A stretch of 64,000 nucleotides of DNA from Olivibacter sp. XZL3 (GTDB lineage: Bacteria > Bacteroidota > Bacteroidia > Sphingobacteriales > Sphingobacteriaceae): the NCBI RefSeq assembly GCF_004368405.1, contig NZ_SBJH01000004.1, forward strand, positions 235,094 through 299,093, in the 5' to 3' direction. Below are positions 9,716-20,400 of the stretch, piece by piece (position 1 is the first letter of the stretch; each line of letters starts with the position of its first letter). The position numbers and the translations under genes are program-made. Under the pieces are notes generated by a model. That model ran no database searches. It saw only the letters and a list, made by a program, of their open reading frames with translations, and was not told the origin of the DNA.

Positions 9716-9724
9716 TCACAACAT

Positions 9725-10804
9725 TTACTCAAAAACTGCTATGATGCTATCATAAGCAGGTTTTCGCTGATAACTGGCATCAAACGGCAACGGCCAGTCC
9801 GGACGGTTATAGGTTCCGGGAATCCACGAGTCTCCGTCGGTTACATTCCAAGTCGTAATACCAAAGCGTTGATTCGTATTGATACCAGTAAACGTTTCGA
9901 CGATATGACCGTATTTCTGGGCCTGCTGTGCAGCCAATGTTTCGGTAAACACCAAGTCGGGATTATTGTCTGGATTCACGGCGATGTCCAACTCCGCTAT
10001 ATGAATCAGCAAACCCGTTTCAGTAGCCGTATTGGTGATCGCCGAAGCATGAAATTGATCTTCACGGTTTACACGCGTATGCATCTGCATACCGACGCCG
10101 TGAATCGGTACACCGGCATCCTTTAGTCCTTTCACAAGATTGATAATCGCATTTCTTTTAGTAGGACCATACTCATTACCGTAATCGTTATAAAACAGCA
10201 GCGCATCCGGATCTGCGTCATGCGCGTATTGGAAGGCCCGTGCTATATAATCAGGTCCGAGTTTGGTCAGCCATAGCGATGGTCTCATTCCTGTCCCTTC
10301 ATTATTCAGCGCTTCATTTACCACATCCCAAGAGCCGATACGCCCCTTATAACGACTTACAACGGTTTGGATATGCGAGCGGAACAACTGCTCCCATGCA
10401 ATAGAATCTCCCTGAAAATTAATGATCCAGTCGGGCAAATTCTTGTACCATACCAACGTATGTCCATGCACACGCATGTTATGTTCATCGGCAAAATCCA
10501 CGAGATAGTCTGCATCTGCCCAAGCGTAGGTATCCTGCTGCGGATGGATAAACCGGGTCTTCATGGCATTCTCTGGAGTTAAACTATTAAACTCCCTGAC
10601 CACCAATTGACGGTAATTGTTATTATTCTTAAGCAAACCCACATTCACGGCGGCACCAAAGGGAAAAGGCGACAAGTTTCGTAGACTGGTATCAAGGACA
10701 ACGGGCTCCAGCGTATTTTCGTTGTCAGTAAGATTGGATTTGGTACAGGCCGTCAGCATGATCAGCCCGATCAATAATTGAATTGCTGTAGTCATAATAA
10801 TCAT
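9725..10804 (-). CDS. Endo-1,4-beta-xylanase, GH10 lipoprotein
   Basis: 359 aa. The N terminus is a lipoprotein signal with lipobox LTAC (Cys20), so the enzyme is probably anchored in the outer membrane. GH10 motifs are complete: NAMKTRFIHP, VHGHTLVWY, WDVVNEAL with acid/base E164, and IAELDIAV with nucleophile E271. GH10 enzymes cut internal beta-1,4-xylosyl bonds. It is the last gene of a minus-strand operon (sensor, SusC, SusD, GH2, GH10), 18 bp after the GH2 gene. An alternative start three codons downstream (M4) is equally compatible with the signal peptide. Confidence 0.92.
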   Translation of the reverse strand: MIIMTTAIQLLIGLIMLTACTKSNLTDNENTLEPVVLDTSLRNLSPFPFGAAVNVGLLKNNNNYRQLVVREFNSLTPENAMKTRFIHPQQDTYAWADADYLVDFADEHNMRVHGHTLVWYKNLPDWIINFQGDSIAWEQLFRSHIQTVVSRYKGRIGSWDVVNEALNNEGTGMRPSLWLTKLGPDYIARAFQYAHDADPDALLFYNDYGNEYGPTKRNAIINLVKGLKDAGVPIHGVGMQMHTRVNREDQFHASAITNTATETGLLIHIAELDIAVNPDNNPDLVFTETLAAQQAQKYGHIVETFTGINTNQRFGITTWNVTDGDSWIPGTYNRPDWPLPFDASYQRKPAYDSIIAVFE

Positions 10805-10822
10805 TTTAGGTTTATAAAATTG

Positions 10823-12646
10823 TTAGTGATATTTTTTGCGAATCCGGTCGTAGTAGGCTTTGAGGATATAGAAAGCCTTCTTTTTCTCGCCGCTCGAAGC
10901 GTATAATCCTTTTCGATTCCAAAAATCCTGAAAGTATGGATGCTGGCGCCGAGGCGAGCGGAAATCGACCAACACCCAAGGGGTCATCCCCCTCAATCCC
11001 TTTATACCAGAAAGGAAATCCAACTGATGAATATAGAGCGATTCTTGGTACTCTTCCGACCAACGCGTGTGCTCATCACCGTGAAACCCAGCTAACGCGT
11101 CTCCGCCGAATTCCGAAATAACAACCGGTTTATCATAGGCAATCTCCACCTGATATTTACGCAATTCCTCCGGCACCCCTCCCCAATACCATCCCCCATA
11201 CTCGTTGAAACTAACCACATCCAATAATTCGCCCAGCGAATCGTTTACAATCACCTTGTACCCATCGCGATGTACTTCCAAGGCGGCCGATATCAGCCGG
11301 CTGTTATCTTTGGATCGCGCTAACTTTGCCAAGCTGCTCATAAAGTTATAGCGGGCGCCGCTCAACGGTGTTTCATTGCCAACCGACCAAATGATAACGC
11401 TTGCACGATTTTTATCGCGACTGACCAGATCGCTGAGCTGTTTAGCTGCGTTCTGGTAGGTTGCAACATTTTCCCACGAGATCGTCCAGTACACCGGTAT
11501 TTCAGCCCACACCAGCAAGCCCATTTCATCGGCCAGACGGATCATTTTTTCATTATGCGGATAATGTGCCAAGCGTACATAATTGCACCCCATATCTTTA
11601 GCCCATTGCAAAAGCATGCGCATATCTCCTTCCGACCGCAATCGGCCGGGAATCAAAGGATTTTCGTCGTGTATCGATACACCGCGTAAAAAGAGCGATT
11701 GCCCATTTAACAAGATATCCTGCCCTTTGGTAACAATTGTACGGAATCCGATCCGATCGCGCAATTCCTCCTCAGCCGTTTTTATTTGCACATCGTATAG
11801 CTTCGGCATATCGGGAGTCCAATAGTGGATCTTTTTAAGCGGATGACTAAAACTTGCCCGGCCCTGAGGATCCGTTTTTAAAGCCAGTTGTATCCCTGCT
11901 TCCGGAATACTTAACGTAACTACCTCATTTACTATACTGTCTGCAAGTTGGATGTATCCTTCCAGTCGATTACCAGAGCCGGGTGCCAGCTGAATCTTAT
12001 AATCCTGAATATAACCTGCGGGCAATGTTGCCAGGTATACATCGCGGGTAAGTCCACCATAATTCCACCAATCGGTATTAATGGTAGGAATCTCGTCCTG
12101 CGCCCGATTGTTATCCACCTTCACCACCAGCGAATTCTCCCCATCCACCAGCTGCGACCCCACCTCAAACTGAAAAGGCGTAAAACCACCCTTGTGCATT
12201 CCTAACTTTTTTCCGTTGAGATACACATGCGCTTCATAATTAGCTGCTCCAAAATAAAGCAAGTATTTATTACCTGGTGTAAGATGCACGCTAAATTTTT
12301 TACGATACCACACAGTCCCTTCATAGAGCGCCAATTTTTCCGCCTGGGAATTCCAATCGCCCGGCACCTGTAAAGAAGGCGAATCATCAAAACTATATTC
12401 AATAAGTTCCGTTTTATCCCGCTGCTTCCGATCATCATAAAAACCGCCCTTACCCGAAGCCGAGTTCTCAAACGGCTCATGGCGGTAATCGTAAAAACCC
12501 ATCTCGTAGGGATCAATGATGTACTGCCAACTACCATTTAGACTTAACAGATTGCGACCAAGGATATGTTGGATCGGCTCCGACTGCCCTTTGACGGTAA
12601 CGCTAGCCAATAAAAAAAGTACGACGAAAGCAATGTTTTTCAGCAT
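10823..12646 (-). CDS. GH2 glycosidase, probable beta-glucuronidase
   Basis: 607 aa with a signal peptide (first 20 residues, ending VTVKG). The GH2 layout is complete: N-terminal sugar-binding sandwich (about 25-210), middle Ig-like domain (210-305), TIM barrel (305-607). Acid/base is E425 in IIWSVGNETP; nucleophile is E512 in VVISEFGGDA. Near the C terminus WNRKGLY contains N577-x-K579, matching the NxK motif by which beta-glucuronidases recognise the uronic carboxylate. That makes beta-glucuronidase more likely than beta-galactosidase. In a xylan locus it could remove glucuronic acid, although removal from xylan normally needs alpha-glucuronidases, so the natural substrate may be another glycan. 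Confidence 0.85.
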   Translation of the reverse strand: MLKNIAFVVLFLLASVTVKGQSEPIQHILGRNLLSLNGSWQYIIDPYEMGFYDYRHEPFENSASGKGGFYDDRKQRDKTELIEYSFDDSPSLQVPGDWNSQAEKLALYEGTVWYRKKFSVHLTPGNKYLLYFGAANYEAHVYLNGKKLGMHKGGFTPFQFEVGSQLVDGENSLVVKVDNNRAQDEIPTINTDWWNYGGLTRDVYLATLPAGYIQDYKIQLAPGSGNRLEGYIQLADSIVNEVVTLSIPEAGIQLALKTDPQGRASFSHPLKKIHYWTPDMPKLYDVQIKTAEEELRDRIGFRTIVTKGQDILLNGQSLFLRGVSIHDENPLIPGRLRSEGDMRMLLQWAKDMGCNYVRLAHYPHNEKMIRLADEMGLLVWAEIPVYWTISWENVATYQNAAKQLSDLVSRDKNRASVIIWSVGNETPLSGARYNFMSSLAKLARSKDNSRLISAALEVHRDGYKVIVNDSLGELLDVVSFNEYGGWYWGGVPEELRKYQVEIAYDKPVVISEFGGDALAGFHGDEHTRWSEEYQESLYIHQLDFLSGIKGLRGMTPWVLVDFRSPRRQHPYFQDFWNRKGLYASSGEKKKAFYILKAYYDRIRKKYH

Positions 12647-12677
12647 TATGGTTGTATTTAGGAGTGAGTACTACAAG

Positions 12678-14300
12678 TTAATTATAGCCCGGATTCTGTT
12701 GCATAGGCTTTCCGGTATTGGCATCAATCACATATTGCGGAATTGGCAGCAACACGTGATAATCCTGAATGTCTTGCGCCAGCGGATTGTACAAACGCGT
12801 ACGTTCGACCAGTTTGCCGGTCCGCACCAAGGTTTCCCGACGATGTTCTTCGGTAATTAGCTCACGCGAACGTTCATCCAGAATAAAATCAAGCGTTACC
12901 TCGCCTGCTGTTATTGCACGGGCATTGGCGCGTTGACGCACTTGATTGATCCAGACAGCTGCATCGGCCAGTTTCCCGAGCTTCATTTGTGCTTCGGCCA
13001 ACAACAAATAGGTTTCCGAAAGACGGAGATAGGCCTGATCCGCAAAAGAGTGCGTTGCATTCCACAAGTCAGGATCCGTATAGGTCCAATCCCATTTACG
13101 GGTGCTTGCCCATTGGTTGTTGTTCAAAGTCATGTTCACCTCATCCATTTGCGTTTCGATGACTTCCCCTTCATAGCCTGTATAGCTTTTACGAACAGCA
13201 TATGGGCTAAAGCGATCGTCCTGCTCCTCGTAAATAGAAAAGGCCCAAGCCGTGATGGCCAAACGACCGATGCCACGACCGCCGTTTTCCGGTGTATAGG
13301 GCGCATAAGCACTGTAATTGGGAATCCAAGAGCGCCGCATGGAATTAGCTCTGGCGCCGAGGTAATCAATTACATCTGAATTAGGAAAAACCCATAACGC
13401 CTCGGTATTCCCCTGAGAGGGCAAGATATTCCCGTTATAAAACTGATCCATAAAGGGCACCCCCGGTTCATTTTGCCGCATCCCATAACGGGTGGTAATC
13501 AATTTATAATGCGTATTGTTCACAACTTTCAATGCTTCTTCCTCGGCCCGCGCAGGATCGTCCATCCACAGGTATATTTCAGCCAGATAGTGCTGTGCAA
13601 TAACCCTCGGTAAAATCAGAACGTCGGTTGAAAAGTCAGGTAAATATTGCTCGGCAAACTGTAGGTCCTGAATAATCTGACTTTGAATTTCCGACACAGA
13701 ATTTCGATCCCAATCATTACGGTAATTCAGTCCGTCCACTTCTTCAATATTCAAAGGCACAGCGCCAAAGGTAAGCGCCAAATGTCTATAAGCCCATGCC
13801 CGGATCAACCTCGCATGTGCAACAATCAAATTTCTGTTCGCCTCATTCGCTTCCACCGTTGCCCCTTCCCAATCGACCTGCGGATCAGCCGAGCGGGCGA
13901 CGATCATATTTGCCGAGCTAATGGCCCGGTAAAGAATCAGAAACAATCCGTCCCGGCCTTCTGTATCCCGGTTAATCAATTGCATTTCGGCATTCAGATC
14001 AACCGTATAGCGACTTAAGCCACGTGTCCAAGACAGTTCTGCATTAGCCCAACCATTGTCTACACCAATTTTCCAGATACAGGACAGTTCGGCCGACTGG
14101 ATCATATCTGCCCGTTCTTGTCGCGGAAAATCCAGCAAAGCATTGACAGCCATCCTGAATCCACTGTAGTTCACAAAGAGATTTTCCGAATAAATCGCAT
14201 CTTTCGGCTTTTCTTTCAAAAATTCTGCTTCGTTACAAGCAGTCACAAGTAGGCAGCAGAACAGCAGGCCCGCGCCGTATATTTTTGTTATCGATTTCAT
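12678..14300 (-). CDS. SusD/RagB-family glycan-binding lipoprotein
   Basis: 540 aa from the ATG at 14300, chosen because a lipoprotein signal follows directly (lipobox LVTAC); the frame extends 14 codons further upstream with a charged leader. The body has the SusD helical (TPR-like) fold segments: FLKEKPKDAIYSENLF, LIRAWAYRHLALTFG, AEIYLWMDDPARAEEEAL and the C-terminal LYNPLAQDIQDY ... NPGYN. It forms the lid over the SusC pore and captures oligosaccharides at the cell surface. It lies 51 bp after susC and 31 bp before the GH2 gene, in one operon. Confidence 0.92.
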   Translation of the reverse strand: MKSITKIYGAGLLFCCLLVTACNEAEFLKEKPKDAIYSENLFVNYSGFRMAVNALLDFPRQERADMIQSAELSCIWKIGVDNGWANAELSWTRGLSRYTVDLNAEMQLINRDTEGRDGLFLILYRAISSANMIVARSADPQVDWEGATVEANEANRNLIVAHARLIRAWAYRHLALTFGAVPLNIEEVDGLNYRNDWDRNSVSEIQSQIIQDLQFAEQYLPDFSTDVLILPRVIAQHYLAEIYLWMDDPARAEEEALKVVNNTHYKLITTRYGMRQNEPGVPFMDQFYNGNILPSQGNTEALWVFPNSDVIDYLGARANSMRRSWIPNYSAYAPYTPENGGRGIGRLAITAWAFSIYEEQDDRFSPYAVRKSYTGYEGEVIETQMDEVNMTLNNNQWASTRKWDWTYTDPDLWNATHSFADQAYLRLSETYLLLAEAQMKLGKLADAAVWINQVRQRANARAITAGEVTLDFILDERSRELITEEHRRETLVRTGKLVERTRLYNPLAQDIQDYHVLLPIPQYVIDANTGKPMQQNPGYN

Positions 14301-14351
14301 CTGTCTGTTTTTTGGTCTTTTAGTTTTGCAGATCGCATTCATACACTCTTT

Positions 14352-17336
14352 TTATATCCCGAAACGTAATCCAAGGAGGTAGGCACGCGTTTGTGGAATA
14401 GCACGTTGGCTGCTCAACTCTGGATCGAGCCCCTCCCAATGGGTAATCGTCGTCAGATTTTTAGCATTGATAAACACCTCCAACTGATGCAAGCCAATAC
14501 GCTTCAACTGAGACGCTGAAAACTGATATTTCAAGGTCACATCATTTAGGCGGATAAAACTTGCATTGTTCTGTTTACCGAAATAAATGACACCAAAGGG
14601 ATTCGAATCATCTCTGTTCGCTGGAAAGGTATTAATCGGGTTTTCCGGCGTCCAAAAGCTACGATTTAACGTGCGCGTCCGACCATCAAAATAGCTATTC
14701 ATCAACTCATTAAATTTGGTAACCCCCTGCACGGTCCGGATGAAAAAACTCAAGGAAAGGTTTTTATAACGAAAAGTGTTGGTAATGCCCGCAGTGAAAG
14801 AAGGCACTGTTGAACCGATAATGTCCCGATCTGCCGCGCTAATCGTTCCATCGTTATTCACATCCTTCACCCGGACATCGCCCGGGTTAGCCGTAGGCTG
14901 CGCTGAGTTAGCGATATCGTCTCCCTCCTGCCAGATGCCATCAAAAATATAGCTGTAATTCACGCTAATAGGTTGCCCGATAAACCAACGGTTATCCACA
15001 TAATCAACGGGGTTACCCGCTGCGTCATAAAGGCCAACATCCACAATTTTATTTTTGTAATGCGAAAAATTGAGATCTACCGTCCAATTGAAGTCCTTCT
15101 TATCAACCGCGATACCGGAGATGGCCAGGTCAATCCCGCGGTTCGTTGTTTTACCGATGTTTTGGCGAATACTTTTCGTTCCATTAACGGGCGATATAAG
15201 TTTATCGAGTAGCAGGTCGGTCGTTTCTGCACGGTAATAGTCGATACTGCCAACCACTCGGTTCTTCAGCATTGCAAAATCTGCGCCCACATTAAACTGC
15301 TTGGTTGTTTCCCATCCCAAGGCCGGGTCTCCCAACCGCGACGGGTAAAAACCGATAGCCGTTTGCTTGTCATTATCAAGGTAAGGCAGTGGTTGCAATT
15401 GTGGCAGCGTTGAATACGGATCGATGGCCTGATTACCATTTTTACCGTAAGACACCCGCCATTTCAACTGATCGAGCCAGTCCGTGGTTTTGATAAAAGC
15501 CTCTTCATGCATATTCCAGCCAAGGGCAACCGAAGGGAAGATACCGAACTTTGAGTCTTCACCAAAGGCCGAATAACCATCTCTTCGAGCAGTTAAGGTT
15601 AGCAGGTACTTGCCCAAATAAGAATAGTTCAAACGGGCCATCTGCGAGATATACTGTTGCGAATTGTACTGATCAGTAGGATTCCAAACCGTAGCCAAAC
15701 TGTTCTGGTAATTCGTCATAATGTCACTAGGGAAGCCACTTGCATCCAGGTCGTGATTTTTATTCACTCTGCGTTGCGCACTATAAAGACCTGTAAACGC
15801 GATATGGTGATTACCAAAAGTTCGATCATAATCCAGAATGTTTTCTATAATCCAATCTTCGTTTGCCCAATTATCAATCTCAGATACGCCTCCTTGCTGC
15901 AGGCCATTGCGGGTATTTCGACCATAATACGCCTCTACGCCGCGATAGCGGTAGGTATACCCCGTATTCAGTTTATACGATAAACCGGGGATAAAAGGTA
16001 CATCGATCTTCACGAAATTATTGGAAAGCACAGACCGGGTACGGTCTTCCTGCAAAACATCAAAACCCTGTAGCGGGTTGGTAAAGAAAGCATCTTCCGA
16101 CCAGGGAAAAATCCGGAGCGTTTGTCCATCCTCTTCATAAGGCAATGCCAGCGGATTCATATCAAAAGCACCCGAAAAGCTAGCGGCCATATGATCGCGA
16201 TTGTAATAGCCGAATTGCGTATTGGTACCTATGGTAAGCCAGGGCGTTATTTTGGTGTCGAGGTTTATCCTTAAATTGATACGTTTAAAATCATCATTTT
16301 TAGCGATGCCTTTCACTTCATTAAAAGCTCCTGAGAAATAATAACGGGTCGCCTCACTTCCACCCGAAATAGCGATCGCATGTTGCTGCCGTGTACCGGT
16401 ACGCGTCGCCAAGTCAATCCAATCGGTGTTCACACCCGCTGCCCTCGAGTCAATTTCTGTACGCGTTAAGGCTCCTTCCCCATAACGGTCTACTTTGGTC
16501 TGATAAAAACTAGCGGCATCCATCATATTGGGTAAATGCGCAATTTCATCCAATCCAAAAAAACCATTATAAGACACTTGCGGAGCCCCCGTTTTCCCTT
16601 TCTTGGTAGTCACCAGAATCACACCATTCGCCGCGCGCGAACCATAAATTGCCGCGGCCGACGCATCTTTCAACACATCGATGGATGCGATGTCATTCGG
16701 ATTGATTTCAGAAAGCTGATCCGCAAAAGGGATTCCATCTACCACCACCAGTGGGGCATTACCGGCTGTGATCGAGTTCCTTCCCCGCACCTGCAACTCG
16801 TTGCTATTACCTTCGGCATCAGCGGCCGTTGTGGTAACCGACAAACCGGGAATTCTGCCTTGTAAGGACTGGCTGATACTGGTGTTGGGCATACTTTGCA
16901 ATTGCAGTTTTTCGGCACTGAAAGAAGCAACAGCACCAGTGACATCACTCTTCCTCTGTGTCCCGTAACCCACTACCACCACCTCGTCAAGCGACGTATT
17001 ATCCGCATTTAAGATGACATTGAGCAATGCTTCTCCCGCATAAGGCACTTCCTTGGTTATAAAGCCGACATATGAAAAAACGAGTATAGGCGCATCCGCT
17101 TCTGCGCTTAATTGGAATTGACCGTTTGCATCGGTAGAAGATTGTATCCCGGTACCCTTCACTTGTATGCTTACACCCGGCAAAGGTATTCCTACGGTGT
17201 CTCTTACCGTACCTTTCATGGTGGTTTGTCCGGCCGCCATCATCGGCATAAGTATGCTTACTAAAAAAAACAGACTCATACTCCTAATAACCGACTTGCG
17301 ACAGCCCAGCTGTTTGTAATTGGTTGTTATTTGCAT
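14352..17336 (-). CDS. SusC/RagA TonB-dependent outer-membrane transporter
   Basis: 994 aa from ATG 17336 (a frame to 17378 adds 14 unlikely residues). Order: signal peptide ending MMAAGQ, carboxypeptidase-like regulatory domain (KGTVRDTVGIPLPGVSIQVKG), TonB box region (LDEVVVVGYGTQRKSDVTGA), plug domain with the SusC signature NPNDIASIDVLKDASAAAIYG, and the 22-strand barrel ending in an aromatic-rich strand (RAYLLGLRFGI). It imports oligosaccharides captured by the SusD partner encoded next. It is encoded downstream of the hybrid sensor on the same strand with a 115-bp gap that should hold the regulated promoter. Confidence 0.94.
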   Translation of the reverse strand: MQITTNYKQLGCRKSVIRSMSLFFLVSILMPMMAAGQTTMKGTVRDTVGIPLPGVSIQVKGTGIQSSTDANGQFQLSAEADAPILVFSYVGFITKEVPYAGEALLNVILNADNTSLDEVVVVGYGTQRKSDVTGAVASFSAEKLQLQSMPNTSISQSLQGRIPGLSVTTTAADAEGNSNELQVRGRNSITAGNAPLVVVDGIPFADQLSEINPNDIASIDVLKDASAAAIYGSRAANGVILVTTKKGKTGAPQVSYNGFFGLDEIAHLPNMMDAASFYQTKVDRYGEGALTRTEIDSRAAGVNTDWIDLATRTGTRQQHAIAISGGSEATRYYFSGAFNEVKGIAKNDDFKRINLRINLDTKITPWLTIGTNTQFGYYNRDHMAASFSGAFDMNPLALPYEEDGQTLRIFPWSEDAFFTNPLQGFDVLQEDRTRSVLSNNFVKIDVPFIPGLSYKLNTGYTYRYRGVEAYYGRNTRNGLQQGGVSEIDNWANEDWIIENILDYDRTFGNHHIAFTGLYSAQRRVNKNHDLDASGFPSDIMTNYQNSLATVWNPTDQYNSQQYISQMARLNYSYLGKYLLTLTARRDGYSAFGEDSKFGIFPSVALGWNMHEEAFIKTTDWLDQLKWRVSYGKNGNQAIDPYSTLPQLQPLPYLDNDKQTAIGFYPSRLGDPALGWETTKQFNVGADFAMLKNRVVGSIDYYRAETTDLLLDKLISPVNGTKSIRQNIGKTTNRGIDLAISGIAVDKKDFNWTVDLNFSHYKNKIVDVGLYDAAGNPVDYVDNRWFIGQPISVNYSYIFDGIWQEGDDIANSAQPTANPGDVRVKDVNNDGTISAADRDIIGSTVPSFTAGITNTFRYKNLSLSFFIRTVQGVTKFNELMNSYFDGRTRTLNRSFWTPENPINTFPANRDDSNPFGVIYFGKQNNASFIRLNDVTLKYQFSASQLKRIGLHQLEVFINAKNLTTITHWEGLDPELSSQRAIPQTRAYLLGLRFGI

Positions 17337-17451
17337 ATTATAGGTTATTTGATCTGGACAAAAGTAAGTCCACACCACTAACCAAAGGGGGTACTATCAT
17401 CCGAAATAAGGGGTAAAATCTTCCTTATTTAGCTGACTAGGCGAGCGGTTC

Positions 17452-20400
17452 CTAAACTTTCGGCTTTTCGGACAGCGGCGCGAGCTGACTTTCCAAATAG
17501 GCCGAGGGTGCACAGTTGAACACCTTCCGAAACTCTTTACTAAAGTATTTGCGGTCATTAAATCCCACCGCAAAGGCCACTTCAGCAATGGAGCACTTCC
17601 CTTCACTTAAATAGGAAGCAGCCTTGTGCAAGCGGACCGACTTGATAAAATTAGCAATGGAGAGATTCGTAATTGCCTGTACCTTATTGTAAAGTACGCT
17701 CTTGCTCATACCAATAGCTTCCGCCAGTTCGGGTACACCGAAAGAGGCATCTTCCAGGTGTTCTTCGATAAGGAGCAGCAGTTTTTGCAGAAAGTGTTCT
17801 TCCTGTGTATTGGCCACAATATCGAGTGGCTTCAGTACGAGCTGTTGACTATATTTTCGCCGTAATGAGTCTTTTGTCTCTAACAAATTATGCACTTGCA
17901 ACAAGAGCATATCCAACGAAAAAGGCTTCGTAATATATAGATCCGCACCCACCGTTAGCCCCTCCAATTTATGGATATCTGCTGTTTTCGCCGTTAGCAA
18001 AACAACCGGTATATGATTGGTCTGTTCATCCTTTTTAATTTGTTCGCAAAAAGCTAGGCCGTTTACTTTCGGCATCATCACATCGCTGATAATAAGATCG
18101 GGCATTTCCCGTACTGCTAACTGCCAAGCATCCTCTCCATCTTCCGCGACGACCACCTCGTAAGATCCCTGCAAGGTGTCTTGCAGAAAAACACGCATAT
18201 CCGCATGGTCATCTACCACCAATATCCTTCTCTTCTTTTTCTCCCGGAGATGATCTTCAGGCATATTCGACCCTACTGGCAAGCGCCCGTTATCTTCGCC
18301 TTCTGGCAAACCGATTTCTTTCAGGATATAATCTGGCAGCACATTTTCTGCCTCTAGGGGAAGCAACTGCTCCGGCAGGAAGACGGCAAACCAACTAAAA
18401 CCATCTTTTCTTGTATAGGTGATAAAGCCACCGTGCAGCTCGACAATCTTTTTAGCCAGTGCCAAACCAATGCCCGTCCCCCGGTTAAATTGGTTCTCAT
18501 TAGAAGCCTGCCAGAATAAGTGAAACAAATGTTTTTTTTCTCCTTCCGGTATGCCCGGGCCGCTATCCCCTATGTAAACCGCCAACATAGATTTTCCATG
18601 ATAAAGGTCTCTCCTGATTTTTACCTGTACCTCTCCACCTATCGGGACAAACTTGAAGGCATTTCCCAACAAATTAGCGAATACCTTATCCAATTGGTCC
18701 TTATCAACATACAATATATCCGGGCAGTCTTCTTGCATCAACTGAAACCTTACCTTCTTCTGCTCTGCCAAACCTACAAAAGGAAGATACGTTTCATGCA
18801 ACAGGGAAGTCGGGTTAACGGCCGTGTAATAAAGCTTCATTTTCCCATATTCAATCTTTCGGAAATCCAGCAGTTCATTGATCAGCTTTTTCAACCGTTT
18901 TGCATTGTTATCCATCAAATGGAGGTATTTAGCCATCGCTCCATCATCCCCATATTGTTTCACCATACGATCAAGCGGTGCAAGCATGAGGGTTAAAGGC
19001 GTGCGGATCTCGTGGGAGATATAGGTAAAAAACTCCAACTTTTGATGTTCATGCAAGAGATCCCGTTTAAGCAATTCTTTGCCGCGTATAAAGCGCAATA
19101 CCGAGACAAAAATAGACAAGCCCACTATAGCATAGAGCGTGTAGGCCCACCAGGTTTTCCAAAGCGGGCTCAATACCTTTATCCGCAAGATGGTCGTCTC
19201 TTCGCTCCAAATACCGTCATTATTGGCTGCCTTTACTTTAAACACATATTCCCCGGGATCCAGGTTCGTATAATTCGCGATCCGTTCTTTACCTACATCA
19301 TGCCAGCCCACGTCATTGGGAAGGCCCTCAAGCCGGTAGGCATAGCGGTTATTTTCAGGATTTACGTAATTGATGCCGGCATATTTTATACTGATATAAT
19401 TCTCATCATGCCTTAACACAATACGCCTACTGGCAGGAACAAGCTGTTGAAGTGACGCCTTTCCATTGTCCGCACTGATAGGCACCGATTGATTGGGAAT
19501 CATAAAATCTGTTAAGACCACCTTTGGCGCTTTGCGATTCCGATAAAGTCGGTCGGGCGAAAAATAGGTCAAACCATTCATTCCTCCAAAAAAGAGCGTA
19601 CCATCACTACTGGCATATCCAGCATTCGCCATATACATGTTTCCAGACAGCCCATGTTGGGAAGTATAATGGCTCACCTGCAGATCGGCACGTTTGAATG
19701 GGGGCTTAAATGTTTTGAAAGCAATCATAAACAGGCCATTATCCGTACTCACCCATAAGTTCCCGTTCGGATCTTCAAGCAATGTATGTATGGCATTATC
19801 CGTCAAACCCAAGGTCGCATTCAGCGGATAAAAGGTTGCGCTAGCCGTATCAAAATAATAGAGACCACCTCCTTCTGTGCCTACCCACAACCTTTTTTTA
19901 CTATCATAGTAAAGAGTTTGGATATCGTTGCTTAGCAGGGGTGTATCTGCGTTTTTACGATATGTACGTGTCACTTTATTTTGCCGATAATCAAAATAAT
20001 CCAAACCGTTTTGTGTTCCCACCCACATCCCCTGTTGATCATCCGCCAGTAGGGTATTCACAAAATTATCGCTCAATACGCCTTCTTTACCCTTTTCATA
20101 ACTATAATGTCGGGGTTTCCCTTCGTTGGGGATAAAGAATAAACCGCCCCCGTTAGCTCCTGCCCAGAGTCCATCTGGTGTCGTGATAATGCTATTAATG
20201 AGACGTGCGCTCAGTTTACCTTCCGGAAAAGACAGGGAGTAATTTGTAAACTTATGAGTAAGCGTATTGAAGGCAAAAAGCCCATTTAACGTACCTAGCC
20301 ATAGTCTTTGTCGATCGTCAAGCGCCATACTCTTAATATGTTGACTTGCCAATACACGATCGTTTGAAGGAATTGCATAATGCGCAATCCGATTATGTTT